Below, piece by piece: positions 47,601-61,091 of a stretch of 64,000 bases of DNA. Made by a program: the position numbers and the translations under genes. The notes beneath the pieces were generated by a model. The model was not told where the DNA came from. It ran no database searches and was given only the letters and a program-made list of their open reading frames with translations. Where the stretch lies: contig JACBWW010000021.1 of assembly GCA_020086605.1 (NCBI GenBank), forward strand, positions 3,822,711-3,886,710, in the 5' to 3' direction. This DNA is from Lanius collurio (taxonomy: Eukaryota > Chordata > Aves > Passeriformes > Laniidae). The stretch's first letter is position 1. Each line of letters starts with the position of its first letter.

Positions 47601-50600
47601 TTCAACAAGGGAGAGCTCTGGACAAGCATCTTTCAGGAGTATTTCATGTTTTATTTATCAATATGCTGCTGTAGAAATCATTTCCCATCATGCAGGGCTC
47701 AGAAGCAGGAGTGGAGGGATGCCTCCATCTATCTTACCTGCTGCCTCTCCACGAAGGAAGGAGCCAAAGTGGAGATGCTAAAATGGCAAGGATACTCTCA
47801 TTCTGTGGCAGATGGACTGTCACTTACCTGCAGCATAAATGCTGATGATGTGTAAGGTACTTGGAGAGTTAAAAATTCTCTTCTTTTTTTCTGCTGCTCT
47901 CAGCAACAAAATTGCATTAGAAGTAATGTGAAATGTATTTAATAATTTATTGGTATGACCATCTCTTTGTAAATTTAAGTCCATATTACTGGCTAATGAA
48001 TGAGAAATCCTGAAAATATAAAGAGATTATGCATTATCAAGAGAAGTCCCTTGAAGAAGCTAGGAGAGATGACAGACACAAGAAGAGTCAAAGCATATGA
48101 TGGCACACATGACAAACCCTACATCAAATTCATGTTTTCACACAACTTCATTGAGAGACATTAAGCAAGGGAGACTTCTAAAGGGAGGAGAGATTTAATT
48201 TTCCTTTGCAATTATAGTGCAGTAAGTATAAAGTAAGTGCCAAAATAGAATTTGCTTCATGTTGTGTTTAATTTTGAAGAGTTCCTACCATTGTTGCTGT
48301 GCTGGGAGTAGTAAATGGAATGTGCAACATGACCTGGAAATATCTGACATACTCCTTGTATATGCACCCTCTTTGTACTGAAGAAGTAATGAAGTCTTTT
48401 ATGCCACTCCACATATAAATAAGTTTGATTCTGACTTCTAGCTATTTAAGAATAGAACAAGGATACTCAGTCAGCACCCTGAACAAAACAAGCAAATATT
48501 ATTTAAACTATGCAACTTCCCACAGGCCCTCGTCACAATTGCTTTCAAAAAGTCATTTGCTCAGTTCGAAAACAGGAGTGTTTTGTAGTGAGGGATAAAA
48601 CTATATCTCCATCTACTGTACACACATTGAAGCAGTTATTCTGCCATCTGGAGGATTTTTCTAACGTTTCAGAAAATCTCAATCCAAACACAGTCCACTT
48701 TGGACAGTGCTTTTTTACTATATAATAATAAATATTCCATAGAACAGACATAAATCATGAGGAATTAAATCTAGGAGGTGCATTTGTAAAGCCAGAGTAT
48801 CGACCCTCTCAAAAACACAGGTTTACTGCTCCTCCTTTGATTTTTTTCCATCATTTTTCCCTAAAGCACTCTGCTTTGCAGTACAGACCCCTGGCCCAGA
48901 GGTCCAGCAGTATCCTGGATGGCTCTCTTGTTGCCCTAGTGAACAACTACTTGCACGTTTCCTGCCTTTGCTTTGTTTATCTTTTAAATTTAACTCAGTA
49001 AACTCTCCAGGGCAGGCCCTGCCTCTTGCTCCGCAGCCACACAGTTACAGCCCTGAGCAGAACCAGAGGCTCTCACCAGCTGAGGTCTCCCAGTGCCAGC
49101 CCTGCAAAGAACAGCAAACACCACGGAGCTGGAAGCTGCTCCATGGCACTGCACCACTCGGTTTCAGCAGTTTTTCCTTAACATACAGCTAATTTTCACT
49201 CTCTGAAGGAGGACTTTGCTGTGGACACAAGAAATTGGGTTCATACAAACAGCAAAAGAGCTTGCCTTCTCAATTTCTCTATCTAACACAGATTTTGATG
49301 TAGTTTTTCTTGAGCTACTGATAGGGAGGGCTGAAGGAGAAGTTGATATACTCCTCTTCTGTAGGTATCTGTATTCAAGATAAAGATGACTGCTAGGTAA
49401 AGAAGTCACTTAGAGGAAGTTTTCTGCCATCTAGATCATAACTTTTCCTTCTAGTGGCAAACAACTGGGCCACTGTAGGAACAGAGTAGTCTTATTTCTT
49501 CCTCAATCAAAGCTATAGAAAAATCCCACATGAGGGGTAATTAATTGAAACAGAAATCACAGGAACAATGCTTTGAGAGAATGCTGCAGATATTAGCTAA
49601 TTTTTATTTCAGACTAGGGCAGCGCAAGGTAGGACTGTTCTGACGTGGTACTTGGAAGACTCCTCTGAAATAACCATATAAAAGGTGGTTCCCAAAAATC
49701 AAATAAGGAGTGCAAAAGCCCTGTCTCACAGATTTTATACTTAAAAGTACGCATACTAAGAGAAAGACATGCAATTTTAGAAATCGGTTAGAGGTTTACT
49801 TAACATATATCAACTGCCCTTTTTTATATGACATTATGCTTTGTACAAAAGATTGGAAATCATAGTGCTTCACGCTAGACCCTCATTGTGGGAATAACAA
49901 ATACATGTCCAAAACCCTCTGGTTTTCTGTGTGAATATAAAACAGTGAGGAGGTGCCTGCAATCTGAATAAAATGCTTCAATTTAAGAGATTAAAATAAT
50001 GAGAAGGCAAAAAAAAAAAAAAGAGAGACATCAGTAAATAATTTTGCTTGACCTCTTCTAACTTAGAAATCATTATTAGCACAACATGTTTTTCCCATTT
50101 GCCTGTGGAATTGTGCCTATCACCACATTATTATTACATATACTGAACAAACTCTCTTGTAACACTCCTCTAATTCTACCAACAATTATGGAAATTCAAA
50201 TTTTCCCTTTGCATTTTTGTATCTTGGAAATGTATTTTTACAGTAAAAATTCAAATACCTGTATCCACCATACCCACACAATCTCACTGACAGTCAGGGG
50301 GAATTGGGCACAGACCAGTAGCTATGGTACCATTAAACTATTACAGTGAAAACCTAAATACAAAACTGCAGCATTAGATGAATCTGCTAATCCTGGAAAC
50401 TGATCTTAGGTATCAGCTGCACAAAGTAGTGGAAAGGTCCTTTATAATTCAAAGATAAGACTTATTTATTTCTACAAAGGTGTCTGGAGATTATAACTGT
50501 GATTAAATTACACTACAACATCACTTTTACAACTTGCTTTGAAACTAAAAAAAAAAATAAAAATATCAATCAAAATCTAAAGAATATAAAATAATTTTTC

Positions 50601-50896
50601 TAATTGAACTTTCTGCTATTTATTATCTTATACAAAGAGACGTGCCTTGACCTAAAATTCAACGAAGAGTTTCCACTTCTGAAATCACTCTGAAATACGA
50701 ACTGCAAGATTTTAATGGAACACAGGATATTTACTCTGCTGGTGAAATCAACTTGTTGCTCAATGTTAAAGGAAACGTGTACCATTATTCTGTGTGACTC
50801 CACCCTTCCCTCCGGGAATAAAAAAGGAAAGCCAAAAAAATCACCTTTCTCCTTTCGCTTGATTTTACTTTTCCTCACCGGAATTCGTTTTGGCAG
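47601..50896. other. Unique noncoding stretch
   Basis: About 3.3 kb of AT-rich DNA has no recognised transposon and no frame above 100 codons except those tied to the CpG patch. It includes a 14-A run (50009-50022) and a TATAAAAG word at 49677-49684 with no supporting gene structure. Confidence 0.5.
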
Positions 50897-50978
50897 GCTG
50901 GAAACAATTTCATCATCCCAAGAGCCATTCCTGGTGGAGAAATCTTTTTATCTGCAGCTATCTTTCCATGGAAGTCTT
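50897..50978 (+). other. Candidate internal exon (82 bp), unassigned
   Basis: A pyrimidine-rich run followed by GTTTTGGCAG ends at 50896 and makes a credible acceptor. The 82-bp segment ends in the strong donor CTT|GTAAGTAC (GT at 50979-50980). All three frames are open. One, continuing a 115-codon plus frame (50715-51062), reads LETISSSQEPFLVEKSFYLQ. None gives a family I recognise. Being open in all frames over 82 bp is not rare, so the splice-site pair is the main evidence. Confidence 0.18.
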
Positions 50979-53244
50979 GTAAGTACACCACAGCTTGGAA
51001 CACAGGTCTGCCCAGCTCCTCAGTTCCTTTACAAAGCTTGGAGTGACCAACTGCAGTACTAAGAGAACGAGAATGCCAGGAATCTCTGGTATTTCATGGT
51101 TCGCATAATGGTTCTACTTAAAGACAGCCTTCAATGTAATTGTTTTTAAATGGCATTTCTATCATTTTTTTATCTTTCAAATAGATAAAGACTTACTGCA
51201 AGCAAGTACTTTCTAGCATTTTTTCAAGAAACACTTTGCATTGATCACCTAAAGTCAAATGTACAATAGAGAAAGATATTTTTTTCTTCTGTGTTTTCTT
51301 TTAAGTTAGTCCTTCTCTTTTCTCCATGCAGTTATGATCAGGCTGCTTTTTGAAAAGTGTATCTTTCTGTTCTTCAGTCTGTTTAATCACTTCTCAATAT
51401 TTCAGTGTTATTGCTGTGAGCACTACTTTAATACCTTTCAAATTTTAAGATCTGTTTCTCCCTATCATCTAATTTCAAAAGAGATTTTCTAAGCCCTTGA
51501 TTATCTTCTTGCTTTTGGAAAAATCTTTTTCCTCAGTATGCCACATACACATCTCATGCCTTATACTTCCTAAGTAACCCACTCAGCCTCAATGAAATTA
51601 GGGATGAAATACTTTAGCTGATAAAATATCATAGGACAAAAGATACCGGTCGCATCATCAGCAAGATCTTTGCTTCATGTGCTCAAATGACCCAGAAAAA
51701 AATCCTTACTGAGTTATCAACTGACAGATCCAACAGAAACTACTTTTAAGGGTGGCATCTTGCCTTTTGGCAAGAATTTTAATTTTTCACTCCATGTGCA
51801 TTAGTGATAAATAAGTGGGACGATTAAAAGTAGATCAAAAAGTAGAAACAAAAGTAGAAAAGCTCACTAAGCTCTAGTCTAACTGCACCCAGGAACCTAA
51901 AAAAGAATCTTTTCCATGGGGGTATATTTCAGTGTTGACAGTAAATAGAATGTCTTTACTTCCTTGACTAGTTTTACATGCTTTATACCTCACCCAAACC
52001 TCATCTAGAGACGGTAGATTTTGCAACTATCTGCACCCTCTTACCTAATAAATTTACTTGGGAAAAAATATGGTAGTGGAAAAACACCCTTGGGCTCAAC
52101 AGACACAAAATAAAATAGACAAAATTCTTGAAACTTTAAAAATTTCCATTTAGTGGTTCTTTAGTTGTACTAATACGTAACATGGGCATAAGCTGAATTT
52201 TAGTTTCACTGTTAAGAGCCATGTATGTCTTCTGAGAGTACAAATCTGGCTTATCTTTTAAATATGACTGTAGTCAGAGCTATTTGCTTAAAGGGGGCAG
52301 TATATGCCCTTAAACACAACCATTACAAACTCCATTATTTTACATGAAGTGTAAACCAAATATTACATCAGTCTGCTGCATCTACTTGTCCTTTCTTTTT
52401 TTAAACAGAAAATCTAAATGGAGTTGGCATGTATCACAAAATGTTTACAGCCTTTGTGGGTCCCAATGGCATGTTTTTCCACCAGGGCTCATTCTGTCAT
52501 ATCTAGAAAGTTTATTTTTAGCCAATGGCAAGTTATTTTGGTTTGAAAGACCAGTCTTTGTACCAGTACTTCACTTGTATGTTGCCAAGTTTGGATACTG
52601 TTACTTAACAGAAACTTCCTTGGTATCCTAAGGACACCTCCAGTTCAGCAGCAGTTCTGTCAGCAAGCTCCTCTCTGCTGGAGCAAGGAAATACCCACGG
52701 ACACATTCAGGGGGCTCGTTCCTCCATTTCCCAGGAGAGAGACAGACCTCCTCCTGCCTTCTTGGGCTGTAGTTCACTGGCTTTCATTTCTACTCCATTT
52801 CAGAGCAGGAACTACTCACTTACTGAGGCAGTCTAGCAGAACAATAGAACCAAGTGTTAAATTAGGAGTATAAATCCCCTAATTTCTCTCAAGATTTAAA
52901 TTTCCATTCCCAAAAGAGAGATGAAATTTCCAGCTCAGCAGCTAACACAGCAATAATTGAACGAATGTTCCATGTGTTGATTACTGCACAAATAGCCAAG
53001 AGCCTATGCAGGTGGCTAAGCTTACTGGATCAGTAGTGAGTAGAGATATTTCAGATTAATGGATTGACTCCTTAGTGGATGGTTTCTGCCATCAGTGCAG
53101 AAGGCACACCTTGGCCAGAATTCCAGCAGAGCAGGCAAATCAAAGCAGGAATGTTTCTGACTCATACCACACCACTTCAGAGATAACATACAACTGTAGC
53201 TGGTATTTCTGTGTACATGTGAATAACTTTGCTGTAGTGTTCTA

Positions 53245-53480
53245 AATTAATTAAACTACTTGCATACCCAGTTTAGTGTAGACATATCTAAATCAATTTA
53301 AATAAGACACTGAGGAATTAAATTCATCCATTAATTCATTAAATCAAATTAAAACAATGTAAGTGCAGCTGAAACTATTTCAAGTGCATCCACAAAAGGT
53401 AAATCAATTGCATTATGTGGGTATAAATTATTAATCTAATGAATCCTTTACTGATTGCTATTGATTTTTTTACTAGTAAA
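53245..53480. promoter_or_regulatory. Block dense in TAAT/ATTA homeodomain-type words (speculative)
   Basis: About a dozen TAAT or ATTA cores occur in 236 bp, several in paired TTAATTAA-like or ATTTAAAT arrangements. TAAT is the core of many homeodomain sites, but such words are frequent in any AT-rich DNA. Nothing else here shows regulatory function. Confidence 0.12.
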
Positions 53481-53598
53481 ATAAATATTTTCTAATTGGC
53501 ATTTTGAACCAACCCATGTGACCTTTAGTTTCCATACATGCACACATACATGAATGGATGCTTGCACCCACACACAGCAATCTTTAGACAAATGCCTT

Positions 53599-53609
53599 GG
53601 GGGGGGGGG
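53599..53609. repeat. Poly-G run (11 G)
   Basis: Eleven consecutive G interrupt AT-rich DNA. G runs of this length are unusual in the window and are prone to slippage and sequencing error. Confidence 0.9.
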
Positions 53610-56600
53610 TCAGACCAAAAGAATGAGCAGCTTCTTTTCACCAGTTTTACAACTGGAACACAAGAGTAACAGAAGTCACAGCACAGCTTTTGAGTTGCTG
53701 CACAAAGTGGACATATTTGCTTTAAAATTTAGCTTTTAAGAATAACAATTATCAATCATGGGACATTAATTGAACTTCTGGACTGTGTTTGGCTAAATCT
53801 GTCCCTGTAGACGAAAAAACCCATACAGTGAGCAATGTATAGAGTGCTATCTACATATTCCATTAGCAACTGAATAAAAATTGTGTCTATTGTGACCCCT
53901 TGTGAATTTTCACGGGGTGTTTTTAAGTTTCCAGTGCCAGGGGATGCTTCAGGCCTTTGCACACAACACGGGTGGTCAGACCCCTCAGCCTGGCAATGGC
54001 CCAGGGCCATCTCCTGCCTCTGACCTGCAGGCAGTGAACCTGGGCAGAAATAGAGGTTAGGGAATGAAAATATGAACAGTACCTTCCTTTGGGTAAGAAA
54101 GAAAACTGCCAAGTCTACAACAGAATAAAACTATTGTGACATTAGGTATCTGCTTCTGATCCTGCTTATATTGGCACAAGTTAAAAAAGAGACCAGAATG
54201 ATGTTACCAATTGAAATCTACAAAATACAATAAATCATTATTAAATGAGTTGATTCTAAAGACAGAAAACCAGCTTGTTATTTTAGGAATGCAAACAGCT
54301 TCTAAATATTTGGGGAAAAAATTCGTAAAATTAAGCTCCTAAAAAAACTACTCTAATTTTATATTACTTATAACATACAATATTAGCAAAATTACTACTG
54401 TAAAAAAATTTGGCTTCTAACAAGTGGCTATTTAAAAATTGGATTTTAAACCCAGAGCTCCTTCTCCATCTTGTAAATTCTCAAACTTGTTTCTGTAGAA
54501 ACACTATTCCTTTATTCAGCAGAGCAAAGATGGAGATCTGCCAAACTGTTATGCAAGATAATGAAGCAGTTTCTCAGAGGGTGAGAGATCACATGAAATC
54601 ACATGCACTACAGAAGGATTAAAATGTCAGGAATGTTGAAAGTTTTACCTTCCATTAATTTAATAAATTACATGACATTTTAGTTTCAAATAACTACTTT
54701 GCTCCCAATGTTTTAAGAGTAAACTAAGGATTTGCATTTTCAAAACCCTATTCAATCTTTACTATTTTTCACATGGACAGTAAATTCAAATCTTATGTGG
54801 AAGAAAGAAGGGAAAACTTTCTGAACAAAGGCAACTGCTGAAAATTAAGTGCAGTTTTTCATCTACTCTTTCTTTTTCTTCTGGTGATGAAAATGATACA
54901 GATAAAGCTAATATTTCAGGAAAATCCAGATTTCTGCATCAACACAGATTTCCATACTTGCTGTGATATATTTGCCTACATTTAAACGGTGCTTCCTTAG
55001 CTTCAATTCCTATTTTAACTCTGCATGTCAGGAAACTTTTGTCCACATGGAATTTTATATTTCAATTTCAAAAGATCAATTGTATTAAGGATTTTGTGAG
55101 TAGAATCTGCCATAATGATATAAACACAGAACCGTGTCTTCACACAGCACAAGACACAAAAGGGCTGCATACATATATTTTACCACCAATCTATAAAAAG
55201 ACATATTTTTAATAGTTGTCTCTGCTCCAGCCTTTCCTTAAAAGGAGTTCAAAACGTACCTTCAGTATTAATCACTTTTTTACAATCTGTTTATGAGCTG
55301 TGCTGATCAGTGTCCAGCAACTCAAACAATGCAGTCCTGAAGGGCCTAAGAGGCACTTCTCAACAGAAGATTACTGTGATGATACCACGTGAGGTAGACA
55401 TGGTCTTCTCAGATGATGTTTGGAGAGAAAAATTATATTTTATGGTTATTTTTTCCTTCGGCACAACTAAAATTGCTTTTAACATGAACTTTTTATTTTC
55501 ACTTTTAGAATACATAATAAAAAAAATAAGATTTTGCATTTTTTTTTAACATGAAAATGTACACCTTGAGACCAAACACAATAAAAGGGGGCACATTATA
55601 TCTTCTATCATAAATCTTAACTTTTTAAAGCATTAGTTTTCCTATGTATTACTAAGTAGTCAAATAAAACCACTAGAAGAAAATATTATTTTATCTGTCC
55701 CTTTAGAGCTTTTTCCGACATTGGAAGAGACAGTTCTTTTAAGGATTAATTATACACACAGTTACTCAAGGCACTGGCTGTCCCCAGAGCCTGTGACTGG
55801 CTAGTGCACAGTTCCAGCATACAGGTTACTCACCAAATATGTAACAACTGGCTGAACAGTTCAGAAATCTGCCAGAGAGGTCCCACAGACCCCTGCTTAC
55901 TGCCCCAGAGAACATTCCAAACCCCAAACCCTTTATCAGAGTTATGGGCTATTCCTTGAGAATCACTTTCTAGTTCAAGTAAGACTATTACAAATACACA
56001 TTTTAAAGCTTCCAAAATTAAAAGCTCCAAAGCTCAGCCCCAGCTCACGATGGTTGGTGGCAGATGAGAAGCCTCATACCCCAGGACCAGTGAACCAGTA
56101 TTCCTCCTGGGAATCTCCCAACTTTCAATAGGTATGTATTTCATTTATTTTAAATAAGCAGACTCTGAGATGTATATAGAAAGTTCATTTGAGACTACTG
56201 GGAGCTAGATAGCTTTTCAGTAATATCAGTCCATAATAGTTTACTACAGATCCTCCAGTATCACAAATTACTTCCAATCATGAGATGTACAGCTTTTCAT
56301 CCTACTCTATAGATCAGGTAACCTGAAAAAAACACACGACTCTGCTGAGCTCAGAATTTTACCCAATAGAATACTGAGATATTTGAGAAGACAGCTGCCA
56401 TAGATTAAACCAAAAAACACAGCCACTGTTACTCAGCTTCTTGGCAAGAACTGCCTGACAGTGCAGAAACAGGATGCTGGTCTGCTCAGTCATGTGTCCC
56501 TTTAGACATTGGTAATATTTTGTCATTTTGCCAGTATTCATTCATGCCTTTTGGATATGATACACCCCAGCCACACACACACGGAGATGCTCTGGCTCAA

Positions 56601-56769
56601 CAGTCAGTTATTACCTGACTGGTCTGCAGGTCGAAGTTTAAGCAAATACAGAGGAGAAATGTTGCAATGGAATAATTACACGTACAATGGATCAGGCTCA
56701 GAGTTTCCAGCTGAAGAACTACAGACCATTCTCAAGTAGGCAGAGCATTAGAGAGTATCCCTGTAGAGA

Positions 56770-56840
56770 CTCTTGTGTTGGCAGGAGATGGACTGGATGA
56801 CCTAACAAGACTTTTCCATCACTAATGTAATTCTCTGAAT
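56770..56840 (+). mobile_element. CR1 LINE, 3' tail
   Basis: The segment 'tcttgtgttggcaggagatggactggatgacct' (written here in parts: tcttgtgttggc / ggactggatgacct) followed by a 'cttttccatcact' block and a degenerate ATTCT terminus corresponds to the final ~70 bp of CR1 on the plus strand. The region just upstream (56735-56769) may belong to it but is too decayed to include. Confidence 0.7.
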
Positions 56841-59800
56841 TTCATGCTTTTTGACAGTATTACAAGGTTCGACAGGCAGTTCTCTTCAGGAGAGGGATTA
56901 AGGTCAGTAAGAATCAGCATCAACTAAAAAAGTGCACGAGGCAATTTTGATAGCAGTAGGCAAGAAGACATTCCCAATCAGAAAAGTATACAGGGCTTGT
57001 GCCTTCTGTACATGCTAAAAGCTATGATGTAATCAAAGATCATATGGAGGAACAAGAATATGAGACTCATGCTTCCTCACTGGTTTTCCTGTTACAGCGG
57101 AAGAAGACAGGTAGGTGTAAGATGCTATAAAACAAAAGCAGTAAAGGTCTAATACCTTACACATAGCAGAGGCACAAAAAATGAATACTGATTTTAAAAA
57201 TGGGTTTGGAGCAAATTGCACAAAAACTCATGTTAATGAGTATTCATCATTGAAAGCTCAATGCCTCCTAAGCATCGAACTTCAGAAAACAAGTTTTGCT
57301 GCAGAATCAAAGGAACACAGGAAGAGATTTCATAAAAACATAGAGTATCTTTACTTCATTCTCATCTGTGTTCTTTCACAGGGACTATCACAGGGATATG
57401 CTTGTAATCCCTAGTAGGGCAGTGGGGTAACACACCATACAGCATATCCAACAAGCATAAGACATAACAAACTTGAACAATCTATGCCAGAGGGACCAAC
57501 GTGTGGCTCTTGAGCTACACATAGTTCTGAAGCAGCTCAAGTCAGCTCCAATCCATCCCAGGGTCAGCTGTGTGGCTGTCCCGGAAAGTGGCTGCTCCAG
57601 AACTGGAGTGTGACAGTGAGTCACTAAACAGCTTCTGAGATGCTTGGTCATCATCCAATCCAGCTGTGCTCCCATTCTACTATTATTAAAGCTGCCCTTC
57701 CTTTGAGTTCTCTAAATGTATCAGCAAGATACCCCTGTAGTGTCCACGGAGTCGTGTATAAACACGGCTAACAAATCCAAATATTCAAACTTCAATGTTG
57801 AAAATGTTGGCAATACATAGTAATCAGTGTAGAAAGATTAATTATGTAACTATTATACTCTCATCACCGTATGATGTTACAGATTCCATCTTCTCCACAA
57901 AACGTCACAGAGATCTACTAAACTTCAAAGAGAATTCAATGTGAGGAAACAAAATGCTTTGTCTTCTGACACAGACGATTGCTGCTGTGATGGTGCTTAA
58001 TCTGTGATGGCACCTCATCCTTCAATACGTTACCTGCATGCTTTACCCTGAGCACACTTCTTTTCCAAACTGATTTATTACCTTCCACTCTTAATAAGAA
58101 GGAATCAGTCAAACTAAATTCACCAGTCAGTTGCATAACTCTCAATCTATAGGCAGCAGATTTGGCTCAAAAGCCAAGATAAGTACATCTACTTGGTGAA
58201 ATCACTAGTGCTTTCAGGAATCTTAGATTTTTTGGAGGTAAAAGAGAGGGGTTAGAACTTTTCCAGAGAATATTCAGAAATCCCTCTAAATTATTTTGTC
58301 ACAGAATTCATTCAACTTCTAGGTCTAGGTCACTGGTTTTCTTTCATTAACAGTTTAGATTTCATTTAAAGCACTCCCAGATTTACAGTTCAGAAGAAGT
58401 TTAAGTATTTTTTTCAGAGATAGTCTGCAGGTTTCTTCATACAGTATTCTGATGCATTCCAGAATACAATGTGAACTTACTCCTTGAATTGATACTAAAA
58501 ATTATTTATCTGCAACATACTTTGACATTTAAAAAAAATTTACTCATAAAACTGACAGAATTGCTTGTGTCAGCAGATTTTGTAGTTTTCCTTAAAGAAA
58601 CATTAATGAAGGAATTACAAGTTCAACACAGGAATCATTGGGCAAGACACAGAAATTAAGCCAGCTGAGGTGAAGGAAAACTTGGTTCAAAAGGGTTTGA
58701 AAATAGTTTCTATACATATTTAAATATTCTGGTATGTGCGTGGGCTGGGTTACACCTCAAGGGAAAAAGTAATGAGATAAGCCCCTTCCTGCTGGTAAAT
58801 GGTAACTGCAAGTCAGCAACTTTGTGATTCCAAATTCCCTGGTCTTTCCCATCCTACTGTCTGCTGCTTGTCACGTTCTAAAAGCTGGTGAAAGCAGAGT
58901 CAACTGGCTAAAATAAAAAAGGAGTCTTTAAAAATGTATGGCGTTTCAAGGGTTTCCTGTAATCCAGCTGTTTAGAACAATAACTCACCATCTTCCTATT
59001 AGTTTCATAATTGTATCAAAGATATATTCAGAATAAATAGAGGTTTCAAGCTGGATGGACTTGAAAGCACAGCAAACCTGGGAGGGTGCTCAGAGAAAGA
59101 AGCTGAACTGTGGCTACACCACATCTCCCACCAAACCAAATGGTACCTGCTGAGCTGTGCCTGCAGATGTCACACCCTGTGGAATCTGGAAATTCAGTAC
59201 CCATCCAGGTGCCCCAGAACAAACTGCCACAAAAGCACATCCCAAAGGACAATGACAACAAACCCAAATTTTCTGCTCTCTAACCTCCATGTCAGACCTT
59301 TTCATCAGACACCTTTGCTCCCATGTGTCAGGATGGTGTGATTACCAAGTATTCTAAATTGCATTAGTGGGAGCAGTACTCCAATTTTCAATTTTTAAAT
59401 TGCAACAATCTACTTCTGAGCATTCCCTCCTGACTCCTGGACATCAGAAAAGTGCAATCTCATTTAGAGTATTAATGGATTTAAAGAAAATCTACTAAAA
59501 GTGAAGCAAGATAGCACTAATGAGGTCTGAACACCATACGGCAATAAAAAGACAAAAATAGCAATGTAAGATTAGAAGTAGGCATTGACAAAATTGAACT
59601 AAAGGATTTCCACTAAATTAATGTTTTTAATGTATTATTTTAATTAATTTATTTTTTAAAGTAGTAAATTAATGGGGGTTTTATTTCAATCTGCATTTAT
59701 ATTATTATTAGTGGCTTCCTGTCTGTTGAAACAAGGAAGGGAGTGGTAAAGCAGCAGAAATGAAGCCAATGGGATGGTGAAAGGTCCTTATTGAGCAAGA

Positions 59801-60779
59801 TGCCCCACTTTGGTTCTGGATGTCCCTATGCTTGTAAAAAGCATGAACAGGGTAACAGGTTTCCTGTTTACTAGGAAATAAGAAATATTGCAATATATTT
59901 TTCCCTGGCACATTGACTAAATATACAACGAAGTTCTTTAAAATATGAAAAAACTCAAGGCTAGCCAAGATAATTAAATTTTATGAAACCCGTGCCTTTC
60001 ATAGAATTATTCTCTTGTTCTAAGGTAGCATAGGAATGTTTTAGATCTCTTGTTCAAAACTCACCCTTAATGGGAAAGGCGTATTTTGGCCCAATACAGA
60101 AATACCATAATGAGTCAAAATCTGGATATAAAGTGAAGAATAAAAAATAAACAGTTTATTTTTACTACAGCAATGAATTGCTCCATAATTCTGACTGGAT
60201 GTCCTAGGAATAGCAATCTGTAGAGAGATAAAAGATATATGCAGGTGACATAAAACAACGGTCAATTCATAACCAAAAAATGCCATGAAAGCTTCAGAAA
60301 TCCTAAACAGTCAAGTTGAATAGGCAACATAAAGACAAATAAAACTTAATGTTCAAAAATACCAAACAAATAAAAGTTTTAGCATGACAGTTGTAAATAA
60401 TTATGTCAAACAAAAAATTTTGTGACCATTGATTTAATGGCAGAAAGCTCAGCAGAAACATCTGATCATTGTACCAAAAAAAGGTAACAAAGTGTTAGGG
60501 TAGTCGGGGAGCTGAATGAAGATTAGCACTGAAAACACTATAATTTCCACCAGGAATAAATAATAGGTCTTCACCTCAACTCTAGGTTTATGAGTCATTG
60601 CTTCTAAAAAGGGAACTGCAGAGGTAAAATAGAAAACTGCATAGAAAAATCTCTTCTAAGTGAGAAAAGGACTGCAATTGGGCAAACTGGTATGATTTTA
60701 TGATGGACAAAGATAAGATTTTTGTCTCAGATTACCAGAAAGAAGATTTAACAAATTAACACCTGAACTTCCTAAAGCC
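56841..60779. other. Unique noncoding stretch
   Basis: About 3.9 kb contains no gene. A segment at 57480-57620 has a small near-palindrome and a 'gtggctcttgagctacac' phrase reminiscent of old DNA-transposon ends, but not enough to call. AT-rich low-complexity DNA lies at 59621-59711. All open frames are under 100 codons. Confidence 0.5.
59621..59711. repeat. AT-rich low-complexity tract
   Basis: About 90 bases are dominated by TTAATTTATTTT-like and ATTATTATTA units, with one GGGGG interruption. There is no fixed repeat unit except a short ATT run at the right edge. Confidence 0.7.
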
Positions 60780-60960
60780 AACTAAAAAATATCAGGAAAA
60801 GAACAAGACTTTTTAATTTGGTTAAACTGCAGAATTCATTGCCAGAGGAAGTGTTCAGGTCAGAAACTTCATCTCTTCTGTGTGTAATATACAAGCATGG
60901 TCAGCAGTTTTGAAAAAGATGTTAAAATTTTGGATTAAGGCCTAACCAAATTTCTACTGA
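60780..60960 (+). mobile_element. Ancient CR1 LINE, ORF2 C-terminal remnant
   Basis: The phrase 'aaactgcagaattcattgcc' with 'agaggaagtg' after it corresponds to the CR1 ORF2 C-terminal motif (LWNSLPxxVVE-like), here reading LQNSLPEEV with a changed Trp, followed by a decayed FKK-type Lys-rich segment. Upstream 'aggaaaagaacaagactttt' parallels the preceding Lys-rich block. Sequence back to about 60470 may belong to the same copy but is too diverged to be sure. This is another member of the older CR1 age class. Confidence 0.55.
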
Positions 60961-61069
60961 AATAAAAGCAACACAGAGTTATTCAGGGGAAAGATTTTTC
61001 TACCCAGGTTTGCTTGAAACACCTCCAGCATCTGGTTCTCACCGTTCTTGCAGACAGGAAGCTGCACCA

Positions 61070-61091
61070 GTGTAATCACTGTGTAATCACA
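61070..61091. repeat. Tandem duplication, two 11-bp units
   Basis: GTGTAATCACT is followed directly by GTGTAATCACA, with ten of eleven bases identical. It is probably a local slippage event. Confidence 0.8.

Larger units (their letters stand above)
50979..56769. other. Unique noncoding stretch
   Basis: About 5.8 kb without a defended gene. It contains an 11-G run (53599-53609) and an AT-rich block dense in TAAT/ATTA words (53245-53480). The 118-codon minus frame at 53756-54112 crosses a GC-richer islet and has no recognisable domain. An acceptor-like tract ending at 52408 opens into two overlapping readable frames, but without a donor. Confidence 0.5.

Noticed and set aside
49677..49684. TATAAAAG as a core promoter
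   Set aside because: A TATA word alone is common in AT-rich DNA; there is no initiator, CpG enrichment or exon downstream.
52409..52500. Acceptor-like tract opening into two readable frames
   Set aside because: No donor closes the segment before stops appear, and neither peptide resembles a known family.
56865..56875. 'ggttcgac' as a tRNA T-arm
   Set aside because: No matching acceptor, D or anticodon stems occur in the surrounding 90 bp.
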